Notes: generated by a model not told the origin, from the letters alone. A stretch of DNA of 64,000 nt from Albibacterium sp035514885 (GCF_035514885.1 NZ_DATJCH010000024.1:124001-188000), one strand, 5' to 3'; numbered from the stretch's first letter, positions 35,313-43,984 are shown. Program-made: numbers and translations.

Positions 35313-35959
35313 GCTAATTCTTTTATTATGTTCGATTGATAGATATGAATCCCTTTTATTTCTTTTTTAGCTTGCGATAACATAGCCTTGGCAATATCCG
35401 TAGCTTTAATACTTTGATATTTTTTTAAAGAACCCAAAAGTAAGGGATTGATTATATTAAAAATAAGCGCACTTATTCCTTCTAACGGACGACTCTCTTT
35501 TCTTTTGCCAATGATAAGTGAGGGTCTGTAGAAATGGACACCTAGAAAGGGTAATTTAGAAATGTCCTCTTCTATCTCGCCTTTCATTTTTAGGTAAGTA
35601 TTTGACGATGAGCTATTTGCGCCTAATGATGATACAAGGTGAATGTATTTTGCACCATTTTTAATAGCTATCTTGCTTGCGGTCACAGGATAATCATGAT
35701 CTATTTTATAATATTCATTTTGATCTGGAGTTTTACTCTTTGTAGTTCCAAGACATGAAAATATAATATCACCCTGTAAGATGTCCTGATTCTCTTCTAG
35801 TTCTTCGAAAGTTGATATTATTTCAGTAAGTTTATTATTTGATAGAGATAGTCTTTTTCTTACTATAATAGTGACAGAGGAAAAATAAGGATCATTCAAA
35901 GCTAATTTCAGCAACTCACTACCTATCAAACCACTTGCTCCAAAAATTAAGGCTCGCAT
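35309..35959 (-). CDS. NAD(P)-binding Rossmann protein (atypical SDR)
   Basis: A 216-residue protein with the nucleotide motif FGASGLIGSELL at the N-terminus, GDIIFSCLGTTKSK in the middle, and YIHLVSSLGANSSS followed by Tyr/Lys in TYLKMKGEIE. It resembles the HTATIP2/YbjT-like group of atypical short-chain reductases. The substrate is unknown. It overlaps the ABC-F gene by 4 bases and is divergent from the GH15 gene. Confidence 0.82.
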   Translation of the reverse strand: MRALIFGASGLIGSELLKLALNDPYFSSVTIIVRKRLSLSNNKLTEIISTFEELEENQDILQGDIIFSCLGTTKSKTPDQNEYYKIDHDYPVTASKIAIKNGAKYIHLVSSLGANSSSSNTYLKMKGEIEEDISKLPFLGVHFYRPSLIIGKRKESRPLEGISALIFNIINPLLLGSLKKYQSIKATDIAKAMLSQAKKEIKGIHIYQSNIIKELA

Positions 35960-36046
35960 ATTTTAATTATTAATGAATGCAAAAGTACACATTTCCATTG
36001 GAGGCATGATAATTGGATGTAAATCGTTTAAAAAACACAGTAGATT

Positions 36047-37846
36047 ATGACGTATATTAAAACCTATGAGACTGGGATTATTGGAAATTGTGCCTTCATG
36101 GCTCATATAAAGAAGGATACCAATATCTCATGGCTCTGTTGGCCTCGCTTTGATAGCTCTTTTGTATTTGGGAGTTTATTGGATGATAAGAAGGGAGGAG
36201 AATTCTCTATTTTGCCTATTTCCTCTGAATATACTTCCAAACAATATTATATTGAGAATACGAATGTTTTGCGGACAGAAATAACAAGTGAGGATGGAAC
36301 CTATCGGGTAACAGACTTTGCGCCTCGCTTTAGCCAGTATGATCGTTATTTTAAACCCTTAATGCTCGTTCGGAAAATTGAACCCATTAGTAAAAGCCCT
36401 AAAATTAAAGTTCGTTGCAACCCTGTTTACGATTATGGTAAAATACAGTTAGATAGTTATCAAGGGAGTAATCATCTGGTTTTTCACGGTGGCCCCGAGC
36501 CTATTCGATTGACTACAGATATTCCTTTAAGTAATTTTGCTGAAGACAGATCTTTTGTATTGACAGAAGCGAAGTATATATTTCTCACCTATGGAAGTCC
36601 CCTAGAGGCACCAATTGTTAGTACTGCAGAACATTTTTTGCGCGAAACAATTAACTATTGGCGAATATGGATAAAGCACACCACGATTGCTCCTGTTTAT
36701 CAGGAAGCCGTGATTCGTTCTGCATTAGCTTTAAAAATCCATCAATATGAAGATACAGGAGCTATTATTGCAGCCGGAACAAGCAGTCTGCCTGAAGCTG
36801 AAGGGAGTGGTAGGAACTGGGATTATCGCTACTGCTGGCTTCGCGATAGTTTCTATGTTTTAACTGCATTAAACCATATTGGGCAATTTGAGGAAATGGA
36901 AGGCTATGCTAATTACATTGCTAACATATCTTATGAAGCCAGAGGACGATTCCAGCCCTTATATGGAATTACAGGCAAGAAAGAACTGACAGAAGAAATT
37001 CTAGATCACCTAGCAGGTTATCGAGGAAACCAACCAGTTCGTATTGGGAATCAGGCCTATGAACACATTCAGAATGATGTATATGGCCAAGCTCTGATCT
37101 CCTTACTTCCTCTTTATACGGACCATCGTTTTGTTTTTAGAGAAAGAACAGACTCTAGTCAGTGGGTTTCTTTTTTATTAAGTAAAATTGAGCAAACTAT
37201 TGATGAGAAAGATGCGGGTATTTGGGAATTTAGAAATTTTGCTAATCGGCATAGCTATAGCAACTTATTTCAGTGGGCGGGCAGTAATGCGGCATTAAAA
37301 ATTGGTATTGCAATTGAAGACACTCAAATACAAGAACGGGCTAAAATACTGATTAAGAAGGCTAGCGAACACATTGAGAAATGTTATGATCCGAATCGAA
37401 AAGTTTATACACATGCAGTTGACAGTCCGCATCTGGACGCAAGTACACTACAGCTTATATTGATGAATTATCTAGATCCAAATTCTGAACGGGCAAAGGA
37501 TCATTTAATTGCTTTAGAAAAGGAATTAAAAACTCCTGAAGGGCTGTTTTATCGTTATTTGCACTCAGATGATTTTGGTAGACCAAAAACAACGTTTCTG
37601 ATCTGTGCATTTTGGTATGTTGAAGCTTTAGCAAGTGTAGGAAGAATTGAAGAGGCCCAGGAAACCTTTGAAAAGCTATTAAGTTATGGCAATCATTTGA
37701 TGTTATTCAGTGAAGATATTGATGAAAATGACGGCAGCCAATGGGGGAATTTCCCACAGGCTTACAGTCATGTTGGTTTAATGAACGCTGCTTATAGAAT
37801 AGCTCAAAAGCTTGATAAGCCAAGCTTCCTGATGAAGCAAGAATAA
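36047..37846 (+). CDS. Glycoside hydrolase family 15 protein (glucoamylase/trehalase type)
   Basis: A 599-residue cytosolic enzyme. The N-terminal beta domain has IGNCAFMAHIKKDTNISWLCWPRFDSSFVFGSLLD-type motifs (shown here as two pieces: IGNCAFMAHI and WLCWPRFDS). The (alpha/alpha)6 catalytic domain has SGRNWDYRYCWLRDSFYVLTA, GIWEFRN and a late FPQAYSHVGLMNAA. GH15 includes glucoamylases and bacterial trehalases. Its stop codon abuts that of the convergent trehalose synthase-phosphatase gene, so trehalose or a related alpha-glucoside is a likely substrate. No signal peptide is seen. Confidence 0.9.
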   Translation: MTYIKTYETGIIGNCAFMAHIKKDTNISWLCWPRFDSSFVFGSLLDDKKGGEFSILPISSEYTSKQYYIENTNVLRTEITSEDGTYRVTDFAPRFSQYDRYFKPLMLVRKIEPISKSPKIKVRCNPVYDYGKIQLDSYQGSNHLVFHGGPEPIRLTTDIPLSNFAEDRSFVLTEAKYIFLTYGSPLEAPIVSTAEHFLRETINYWRIWIKHTTIAPVYQEAVIRSALALKIHQYEDTGAIIAAGTSSLPEAEGSGRNWDYRYCWLRDSFYVLTALNHIGQFEEMEGYANYIANISYEARGRFQPLYGITGKKELTEEILDHLAGYRGNQPVRIGNQAYEHIQNDVYGQALISLLPLYTDHRFVFRERTDSSQWVSFLLSKIEQTIDEKDAGIWEFRNFANRHSYSNLFQWAGSNAALKIGIAIEDTQIQERAKILIKKASEHIEKCYDPNRKVYTHAVDSPHLDASTLQLILMNYLDPNSERAKDHLIALEKELKTPEGLFYRYLHSDDFGRPKTTFLICAFWYVEALASVGRIEEAQETFEKLLSYGNHLMLFSEDIDENDGSQWGNFPQAYSHVGLMNAAYRIAQKLDKPSFLMKQE

Positions 37847-40021
37847 TTAAGGTTGTAACAGGAAGTGCAAAAGGCTGCGAACCTCATGAAAGTCTTCCAA
37901 GAAGTAGCGAGCAGCCGATATATGGTTTCCTACTTTTATGCTGAAAGCATCTTCAGGTAAGGCTTTAAAGATATCTTCGTCTGTATAATCGTCTCCTATG
38001 GCCAATATAAAGTCATATTCTGATTTGGTTATTACACTTGAAGTTGCTTTTCCCTTATTCACTTCAGAGTTCTTTACCTCAACGACTTTATCACCGTTTA
38101 AGAGTTGAAGGCCATGGCTAGCAGTTATATAACGTAAGTTATCCATGAGTTCATTTGCTCTCAGGGACCCTAAACCCTTTTGAACTTTACGGTAATGCCA
38201 GACTAATGAATAGCTCTTTTCTTCTACAAAGGCACCAGGTGTTCGATCGCAAAATGCATCCATTAGTTGATGGACTTCCTCTTTCCAAGACATGGATAAA
38301 TCAGCTTTCTGCTTCCAGTCTCCTTTAATTCTTTTTCGCCAGGCACCATGCTCTGCAATTAAGTCTAACTCTTTATGACCAAACCATTCTTCCAGAGTTT
38401 CATGTTTTCGACCGCTAATTAGTACGGTATGATTTTTTTTATCCGAGGTAAAGCAATCCAGGAGATCGTAAAGTTCCTGATCTGGAGAAGCCAGGTCGAT
38501 TTGAGTTTTAAATCCTACGAGTGTTCCATCATAATCTAAGAGGATAAGCCTTTTTTCGGACTTATTGAATCTTTCCTTAATCTGAGTTCTTATGGAATCT
38601 TTAACCCTGCCGGCTCTCATTGAAAGCTGTGTGCTTTTAACATCTCTCAGTCGCTGCATATATATTTTGACCCAGTGATAGATGTTGTATTTAAAAACCA
38701 TTTGTCGCATTGCCATCATTCTTTCCCTCATTTCTTTTGCGGGCATATTCAACGCTTCTATCAAAGCGTTCTTAACCTTATGGATGTTGTTAGGATTAAC
38801 AATTATAGCGTCAATGAGTTCTTTTGATGCGCCAGCCATCTCGCTGAGGATAAGTACGCCGGTATTGTCGTTCCGACTTGCGACATACTCTTTGCAAACT
38901 AAGTTCATTCCATCTCGCATGGGAGTGATTAAACAGACGTCTGCTATATTGTATAGAGCAGATAAGAATTCAACGGGATAGCTTTGGTAAAAATAGGCTA
39001 TTGGATACCAATCTAGTTTTCTGTAATGTGAATTGATATTGCCGACAATGCGATCAATCTCATTCTTAAGGCGCTGATATTCTTCTACATTATCACGTGA
39101 AGGCACAACAATCATAAATAGAACTACTTTTTCATGGTAGTCGGGATTTTCTTGTAAGAAAAGCTCGAAGGCTTCTAAGCGTTGAATAATACCTTTGCTA
39201 TAGTCTAATCTGTCAATTGAAAGGAATATTTTTTGATCCTTGTAGTGTTCTTTCAGACTTCGTATATGCTCTTTTACTGTTTCATTCTTCGACAGGTCTG
39301 AGAACTTTTGAGCGTCGATACCCATAGGAAATGGCTCAATAGCAATAGCTCGATCACCAGAGCGAATCATGCTTCCATCAACATGCAGATCTAGGAGATG
39401 GGTTGCTGCACTGATAAAATGTCGCACATCATCAAATGTATGGAAACCAATAAGGTCGGCTCCTAACATTCCTCTCAATAAATCTTTTCTCCAAGGAATC
39501 ATTCGGAAAAGTTCTTGTGACGGAAAAGGAATGTGTTGAAAGAAGGCAATGGATATATTAGGATGCTTTTCTCTTATGATTCCAGGTAGAAGTAAGAGTT
39601 GGTAATCGTGTATCCATAAGGTGTCTTCTGGTTCTAAATGAGGTAAAATTGCTTGGGCAAATTTTTCATTTACCTCTTTATATGATTGCCAATTATCGGA
39701 ATCGAAGCGTGCATATGCTGAAATATAGTGGAAAACAGGCCATAGGATTTCATTTGAAAATCCTTCATAATAGCGTTTAATATCGGACTCTTCTAAAAAG
39801 ACAGGAATAAGGTTTAAGGCTTGGAGTTTTTCAGTTACGTCTTTTTCCGCTTCTTCTTCAATGATCATTCCAGGCCATCCAATCCAAATATTATCACCCT
39901 CTTTATAAATAGAACCCAAGCCGGTGGCTAAGCCTCCTTCGCTTGAGTTAAAAATTAAATCATTGTTCTCCTGTGTAATTTTTACGGGTAACCGGTTAGA
40001 AACTATAATTGTCTTGCTCAA
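37847..40021 (-). CDS. Bifunctional trehalose-6-phosphate synthase/phosphatase
   Basis: A 724-residue fusion. Residues about 1-470 are OtsA-like GT20 (VSNRLPVK, EGGLATGLGSI, WIHDYQLLLLPGI, FFQHIPFPSQELFR, RLDYSKGI, TPMRDGMNLVCKEYVA). Residues about 490-724 are an OtsB-like HAD phosphatase (LLDYDGTLVGF, VLISGRKHETLEEW, AIGDDYTDEDIF). Together they make trehalose from UDP-glucose and glucose 6-phosphate, for stress protection. The fused order is known in Bacteroidota and eukaryotes. The gene meets the GH15 gene tail to tail with no gap. Confidence 0.95.
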   Translation of the reverse strand: MSKTIIVSNRLPVKITQENNDLIFNSSEGGLATGLGSIYKEGDNIWIGWPGMIIEEEAEKDVTEKLQALNLIPVFLEESDIKRYYEGFSNEILWPVFHYISAYARFDSDNWQSYKEVNEKFAQAILPHLEPEDTLWIHDYQLLLLPGIIREKHPNISIAFFQHIPFPSQELFRMIPWRKDLLRGMLGADLIGFHTFDDVRHFISAATHLLDLHVDGSMIRSGDRAIAIEPFPMGIDAQKFSDLSKNETVKEHIRSLKEHYKDQKIFLSIDRLDYSKGIIQRLEAFELFLQENPDYHEKVVLFMIVVPSRDNVEEYQRLKNEIDRIVGNINSHYRKLDWYPIAYFYQSYPVEFLSALYNIADVCLITPMRDGMNLVCKEYVASRNDNTGVLILSEMAGASKELIDAIIVNPNNIHKVKNALIEALNMPAKEMRERMMAMRQMVFKYNIYHWVKIYMQRLRDVKSTQLSMRAGRVKDSIRTQIKERFNKSEKRLILLDYDGTLVGFKTQIDLASPDQELYDLLDCFTSDKKNHTVLISGRKHETLEEWFGHKELDLIAEHGAWRKRIKGDWKQKADLSMSWKEEVHQLMDAFCDRTPGAFVEEKSYSLVWHYRKVQKGLGSLRANELMDNLRYITASHGLQLLNGDKVVEVKNSEVNKGKATSSVITKSEYDFILAIGDDYTDEDIFKALPEDAFSIKVGNHISAARYFLEDFHEVRSLLHFLLQP

Positions 40022-40076
40022 CTTTATTGGGTTTTAATTTACTATAAGACATAATATACGTTAAAATGTTTGGAGT

Positions 40077-40108
40077 TTGTGAATATTCTTATGGATGTCT
40101 TACTTTTG
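40077..40108 (+). promoter_or_regulatory. Promoter of the small membrane protein gene
   Basis: TTG (40077-40079), a 21-base spacer and TACTTTTG (40101-40108) match the Bacteroidota consensus. The -7 element ends 5 bases before the ATG at 40114, predicting a leaderless mRNA and fixing that start over the upstream ATG at 40066. Confidence 0.6.
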
Positions 40109-40113
40109 TAACC

Positions 40114-40275
40114 ATGCGGATTATATTAATTTTCACATTCGTTTTTTTAATAGGAACCATGCTTTTCTTTCGTTTTTATCAGAAAGCACCTAAAAATTTT
40201 AAAAATTGGTTGGGAAGATTAATTGGCATCTTGGCAATTCTGGGCTGGATTTATTTGTTGATTAAAATAAGATGA
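40114..40275 (+). CDS. Small membrane protein, function unknown
   Basis: A 53-residue protein with two hydrophobic helices (about residues 2-17, IILIFTFVFLIGTMLFF, and 34-50, LIGILAILGWIYLLI) joined by a basic loop (YQKAPKNFKNWLGR). It is a small hypothetical protein, and I do not recognise its family. The frame is open from an ATG at 40066, but those 16 codons contain the -7 promoter element, so the ATG at 40114 is chosen. rpsP follows 114 bases later with its own promoter. Confidence 0.6.
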   Translation: MRIILIFTFVFLIGTMLFFRFYQKAPKNFKNWLGRLIGILAILGWIYLLIKIR

Positions 40276-40327
40276 TTATGGGGAGATATAATGATTTAAA
40301 TAATTATATCTTTTTATAAATATTATC

Positions 40328-40389
40328 TATCTTTGCAGCCCCGCAGTATGTTGCTCCGGGAGATATGTTGAATACATAAATAAATAATA
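40328..40389 (+). promoter_or_regulatory. rpsP promoter element and structured leader
   Basis: TATCTTTG (40328-40335) is a perfect -7 element. The leader of about 50 bases can form two small hairpins: CCCG...CGGG around GCAGTATGTTGC, and TATGT-TGAAT-ACATA nearer the gene. Ribosomal protein leaders have been described upstream of rpsP in Flavobacteria; whether this one is related is inference. Confidence 0.45.
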
Positions 40390-40923
40390 ATGGCAACTAA
40401 AATCAGATTGCAAAGATTCGGTAAGAAAGGAAAGCCTTTTTACCATGTAGTAGTAGCAGATTCTCGTGCACCAAGAGACGGGAAATTTATTGAGCGCTTA
40501 GGTTCATATAACCCAAATACCAATCCAGCTACAATTTTATTAGACTTTGATAAAACTCTTGACTGGATGAATAAAGGAGCTCAGCCTACTGATACAGCTC
40601 GTGCTATTCTTTCGTATAAAGGAATTTTATATAAGAAACACTTACAAGGTGGTGTTAAGAAAGGTGCTTTTGATGAAACAGTAGCAGAAGCGCGTTTCGA
40701 AGAATGGTTAAAAGGAAAAGAGAATAAAGTCTCTAGCAAAAAAGAAGCTTTAGCTAATAGTAGTGCTGAAAGTAAAAAAGCTGCTTTAGCTGCAGAAGCA
40801 AAGAAGAAGGAAGACATAGCTGCAGCAATCGTTGCAAAAAATACTCCTCCTGCTGAGGAAGTAGTTGAAGAGACTTCGACTGATTCAGAATCATCAGAAG
40901 AAACTCCTGCTGAAGAAGCATAG
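40390..40923 (+). CDS. rpsP: 30S ribosomal protein S16 with long acidic tail
   Basis: A 177-residue S16. Residues 1-80 are the conserved core (MATKIRLQRFGKKGKPFYHVV, DSRAPRDGKFIERLGSYNP, GAQPTDTARAILSYKG). The rest is a Lys/Glu/Ala-rich extension ending in an acidic EEVVEETSTDSESSEE tail; most bacteria stop at 80-90 residues, while Bacteroidota S16 proteins are longer. It heads the conserved rpsP-rimM-trmD-rplS block. A terminator-like hairpin separates it from rimM, so the distal genes are probably expressed at a lower level. Confidence 0.97.
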   Translation: MATKIRLQRFGKKGKPFYHVVVADSRAPRDGKFIERLGSYNPNTNPATILLDFDKTLDWMNKGAQPTDTARAILSYKGILYKKHLQGGVKKGAFDETVAEARFEEWLKGKENKVSSKKEALANSSAESKKAALAAEAKKKEDIAAAIVAKNTPPAEEVVEETSTDSESSEETPAEEA

Positions 40924-40941
40924 TTTTCTTTATAATTATAG

Positions 40942-40984
40942 AATGTCATTTCAAGAGGTTTTCTTTAGAAATGACATTTTTTAT
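40942..40984 (+). terminator. Intra-operon terminator or attenuator between rpsP and rimM
   Basis: AATGTCATTTC (40942-40952) pairs perfectly with 40968-40978. The 15-base loop can form a short inner stem (AAGA with TCTT), and a T-rich tract (TTTTTTATT) follows. It lies 10 bases before the rimM start and would set the ratio of S16 to RimM and TrmD. Confidence 0.75.
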
Positions 40985-40993
40985 TAATACGCT

Positions 40994-41524
40994 ATGGATT
41001 ATAATGAAAGCTTCAAGATCGGTTATATTACTAAGACTCGTGGATTAAAAGGAGAAGTTCAATTATTCTTTGAATTTAATGACCCAGAACTCCTCGACTT
41101 GGATCTGATTTTTATTGAAATAAATCGCCAATTAGTCCCCTTCTTTGTTTCCTCATATAAGTTACAATCTAATAATACCGGATATTTTTTCTTAGAGGAT
41201 ATTGATCATATTGATAAGGCGCAAGAATTGCTTCGGAAAAGCGTTTTTCTTCCAAATTCTAAAATGCCAGAAAGAGAAGAAGGTGAGTTTTTGATTGAGG
41301 ATTTGAAAGGTTTCAATGTCTTTGACAGTAACTACGGTGAATTGGGTATAATTCTTGAAATCAATGAATATCCTCAACAATTTGTAGCTAGTGTTTCTTA
41401 TAAATCCCAGGAGGTTTTATTTCCATTGAGTGACGATTTCATTGAAGAAATTGATGAAGAGAGGAAGGAGCTTCATATCAATTTACCCGATGGTTTGTTA
41501 GATATATATTTAAATCAGTCTTAA
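40994..41524 (+). CDS. rimM: 16S rRNA processing protein RimM
   Basis: A 176-residue RimM, an assembly factor of the 30S head that binds S19. The N-terminal domain has IGYITKTRGLKGEVQLFFEF, and the PRC-barrel C-terminal domain has FNVFDSNYGELGIILEINEYPQQ and FPLSDDFIEEIDEERKELHI. The length is normal. trmD follows 19 bases later. Confidence 0.95.
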   Translation: MDYNESFKIGYITKTRGLKGEVQLFFEFNDPELLDLDLIFIEINRQLVPFFVSSYKLQSNNTGYFFLEDIDHIDKAQELLRKSVFLPNSKMPEREEGEFLIEDLKGFNVFDSNYGELGIILEINEYPQQFVASVSYKSQEVLFPLSDDFIEEIDEERKELHINLPDGLLDIYLNQS

Positions 41525-41543
41525 CTTATAATCCTCATTTGTG

Positions 41544-42221
41544 ATGCGTTTTGATATCCTAACGGTATTGCCAGGTTTACTTGAAAGTCCTTTTGGACAT
41601 TCAATTTTACAGCGTGCGCAGAAAAAGGGTTTGGTTGAGGTGGTGGTTCATAATCTAAGAGATTATGCGGAAAACAAACAGAAAAGTGTAGATGATTATC
41701 CTTATGGTGGAGGTGGTGGAATGGTAATGTCTATTCAACCTTTTGCCAGTTGCATTGAGATGTTGAAAACACAGCGAGAATATGATGAGATTATTTTCAT
41801 GACTCCTGATGGAATTACACTCAATCAGGGTACGGCAAATGAACTCTCTATACGTAAGAATATAATTATCTTATGTGGACATTATAAAGGAATAGATCAG
41901 CGGATTCGAGATATATATGTAACGCGAGAAATATCGATTGGTGATTATGTTTTATCCGGCGGTGAACTCCCTGCTGCCATTTTGGTTGATGCTATTGTAA
42001 GGCTGATACCAGGGGTATTGTCTGATGAGACTTCTGCTTTATCTGATTCCTTTCAAGGAGATTTGTTGGACGCTCCTGTTTATACTCGTCCGGCAGATTG
42101 GAATGGGTACAAGGTTCCGGAAATTCTCTTGAGTGGGAATCAATCAGTCATTGAAAATTGGCGTTATGAGGAGTCTTTAAAGAGAACCAGAGACAGACGT
42201 CCAGATTTATTGGACGATTAA
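41544..42221 (+). CDS. trmD: tRNA (guanine-37-N1)-methyltransferase
   Basis: A 225-residue SPOUT methyltransferase protecting the reading frame by methylating G37. It has MRFDILTVLPGLLESPFGHSI, DDYPYGGGGGMVMS, LCGHYKGIDQRI and the trefoil-knot SAM site IGDYVLSGGELPAAILVDA, then the late GYKVPEILLSGNQSVIENW-type segments. The ATG at 41544 is preferred to the GTG just before it (41541). Spacing to rplS is 121 bases and contains a candidate leader. Confidence 0.96.
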   Translation: MRFDILTVLPGLLESPFGHSILQRAQKKGLVEVVVHNLRDYAENKQKSVDDYPYGGGGGMVMSIQPFASCIEMLKTQREYDEIIFMTPDGITLNQGTANELSIRKNIIILCGHYKGIDQRIRDIYVTREISIGDYVLSGGELPAAILVDAIVRLIPGVLSDETSALSDSFQGDLLDAPVYTRPADWNGYKVPEILLSGNQSVIENWRYEESLKRTRDRRPDLLDD

Positions 42222-42287
42222 TTTTAAGAAAGATGGGATTGTTAAATATATTTTAAAATAAGAATTTAATATCTCGAAAAAAATAAC

Positions 42288-42323
42288 TAATATTGCAATC
42301 CGATTTTTACGGGTTAAAAATCG
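42288..42323 (+). promoter_or_regulatory. rplS promoter element and leader hairpin
   Basis: TAATATTG (42288-42295) is one mismatch from TAnnTTTG. Directly after it, CGATTTTTA (42301-42309) and its perfect complement (42315-42323) form a 9-bp hairpin with loop CGGGT. It resembles an autoregulatory ribosomal protein leader; L19 leaders are described in Flavobacteria, but identity to those is not established here. Confidence 0.5.
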
Positions 42324-42342
42324 TCATTAATTACTTACAATC

Positions 42343-42690
42343 ATGGATTTAGTAAAGTTTGTAGAAGAACAAGCGGTAACAAAAAACGAAGTTCCCGCAT
42401 TTAGAGCAGGTGATACAATTAGTGTTCACTATAAAATTCGCGAAGGAAACAAAGAGCGTGTTCAGGTATATCAAGGTGTAGTAATTCAACGTAATAGCGT
42501 TGGAACCAGCGAAACATTTACAGTTCGTAAAATGTCTAATGGTGTTGGTGTAGAGCGTATCTTCCCTATTAATTCTCCAAATATCGAAAAGATAATGGTT
42601 AATAATTATGGAAAAGTTCGTCGTTCGAAGATCTACTACCTACGTGCCTTAACTGGTAAAGCTGCTCGTATCAAATCGAGAAGAGTTTAA
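42343..42690 (+). CDS. rplS: 50S ribosomal protein L19
   Basis: A 115-residue L19 located at the subunit interface. Motifs are FRAGDTISVHYKIREGNKERVQ, YQGVVIQRNSVGTSETFTVRKM, NGVGVERIFPINSPNIE and the C-terminal VRRSKIYYLRALTGKAARIKSRR-type tail. The length is normal. It ends the ribosomal block and is followed by a strong terminator. Confidence 0.97.
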   Translation: MDLVKFVEEQAVTKNEVPAFRAGDTISVHYKIREGNKERVQVYQGVVIQRNSVGTSETFTVRKMSNGVGVERIFPINSPNIEKIMVNNYGKVRRSKIYYLRALTGKAARIKSRRV

Positions 42691-42706
42691 TAAAGATATT
42701 TCAATG

Positions 42707-42741
42707 AAACAGCCCTATGAATTTCATAGGGCTGTTTTTTT
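42707..42741. terminator. Bidirectional terminator between rplS and the RNA methyltransferase gene
   Basis: AAACAGCCCTATGAA (42707-42721) pairs perfectly with 42723-42737 across one base, followed by a T run on the plus strand. The A-rich left flank supplies T on the minus strand, so it can end both convergent transcripts. Confidence 0.85.
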
Positions 42742-42746
42742 ATTTC

Positions 42747-43910
42747 TTATTCTTCTCGCTTACTTCCTTCGTATAGTTCGTACTCCATTAGACGGCAATC
42801 GAGGCGGCCATTATAGAATTCTATTTTTCTCGATGCACGCAACCCTATTTTCTTTGCTAATTCAGGGTTTCCTGTAAAAACATAACCTAAATATCCTTTG
42901 CAATAGCCCTTTAAGAAATCTCCGATCTCTTTATAGGTTATTTCTAACTTACTGTGAACTCCTAATCTCTCTCCATATTCGGGATTGAATACAATCACCC
43001 CTTTTTCTTCCGGAATTTTTGTCTCTTTGAAGTCGCAAACAGTAAATTCGATTAGCGTATCTACGCCTGCAGTTTTTGCATTATTAATTGATATCTCTAC
43101 TGCTTCTGCAGAAATATCGGAGGCAATTATCTTGACTTGACTGTTTTTTTGGATAGCAGCTTTCAATTGTCTTCTTTCTTCAAAAAAGACTTCTTCATCG
43201 TAACCTAAAATATGCATAAATGCATAGTTCATCCGAAACAGGCCTGGCTTTCTGTTGCTGGCAATTAAAGCTGCTTCAATAGCTAATGTTCCTGATCCGC
43301 ACATTGGGTTTACGAAAGGAGATTTCATATCCCATTTTGTTCCATATATAACACCTGAAGCTAAAGCTTCAAGCATGGGTGCTTTTCCTGGATGTTTGCG
43401 ATAACCGTGTTTAGCTAGGGTTTCTCCAGAAGAATCAATGTAAATTTCTGCTTGATTCTCTTGCCAATAAAGGTGAATAACAGTTCTGCTTAAATCAGGC
43501 CCGCTATTTGGTCGAAGTCCTTTTCTTGCCTTAATACGATCTGCAATACCATCCTTAACCTTTAAGTTAGCAAAGAGAGGAGTTGTAATGCTTTCGTTAT
43601 TAACATTGGAATTGATGGATACATAACCATTGAAATCTATGAGATCCTCCCATGCTATTGCTGCAACTTCGCGGTATAATTCATCTGCATTTTTTGCTTC
43701 AAAAGATTTAATAGAATATAGTATCTGGCTTGCGCAGCGAAGGTTCAGATTCAATTTTATACACTCGTTCAGGTTTGCTTTTAGCTCTACTCCTGTTGAG
43801 AAGGTACGAACGATTGAGAAGCCTAAATCTTGAACCTCTTTTTGTAAATACGACGCTAGTCTGTTATTACAAGTAATGATTACTTTGGATGGATTGTTGA
43901 AAACTTGCAT
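42747..43910 (-). CDS. THUMP domain RNA methyltransferase (RlmL N-terminal/YpsC type)
   Basis: A 387-residue protein. The N-terminal part (about 1-160) is a THUMP RNA-binding domain with a ferredoxin-like lead (FSTGVELKANLNECIKLNLNLRCASQIL). The C-terminal Rossmann methyltransferase has HRKHPGKAPMLEALASG-like, NPMCGSGTLAIEAALIA (SAM site), IASDISAEAVEISINNA and the catalytic FNPEYGERLG (NPPYG form with Glu). It resembles the part of RlmL that methylates 23S rRNA G2445. The substrate is inferred from family only. Confidence 0.88.
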   Translation of the reverse strand: MQVFNNPSKVIITCNNRLASYLQKEVQDLGFSIVRTFSTGVELKANLNECIKLNLNLRCASQILYSIKSFEAKNADELYREVAAIAWEDLIDFNGYVSINSNVNNESITTPLFANLKVKDGIADRIKARKGLRPNSGPDLSRTVIHLYWQENQAEIYIDSSGETLAKHGYRKHPGKAPMLEALASGVIYGTKWDMKSPFVNPMCGSGTLAIEAALIASNRKPGLFRMNYAFMHILGYDEEVFFEERRQLKAAIQKNSQVKIIASDISAEAVEISINNAKTAGVDTLIEFTVCDFKETKIPEEKGVIVFNPEYGERLGVHSKLEITYKEIGDFLKGYCKGYLGYVFTGNPELAKKIGLRASRKIEFYNGRLDCRLMEYELYEGSKREE

Positions 43911-43984
43911 AGATATTATTATGCGAAGGTACTGATAATTGTGACTTAAATTCCTTAATTTTACAGTTTATAACAGTAAATATT

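Noticed and set aside
39094..39099. A further CACGTG core as a third parS site
   Set aside because: It lies inside the trehalose synthase coding region, and its flanks (ATTAT before, AAGGCA after) do not match the parS consensus.
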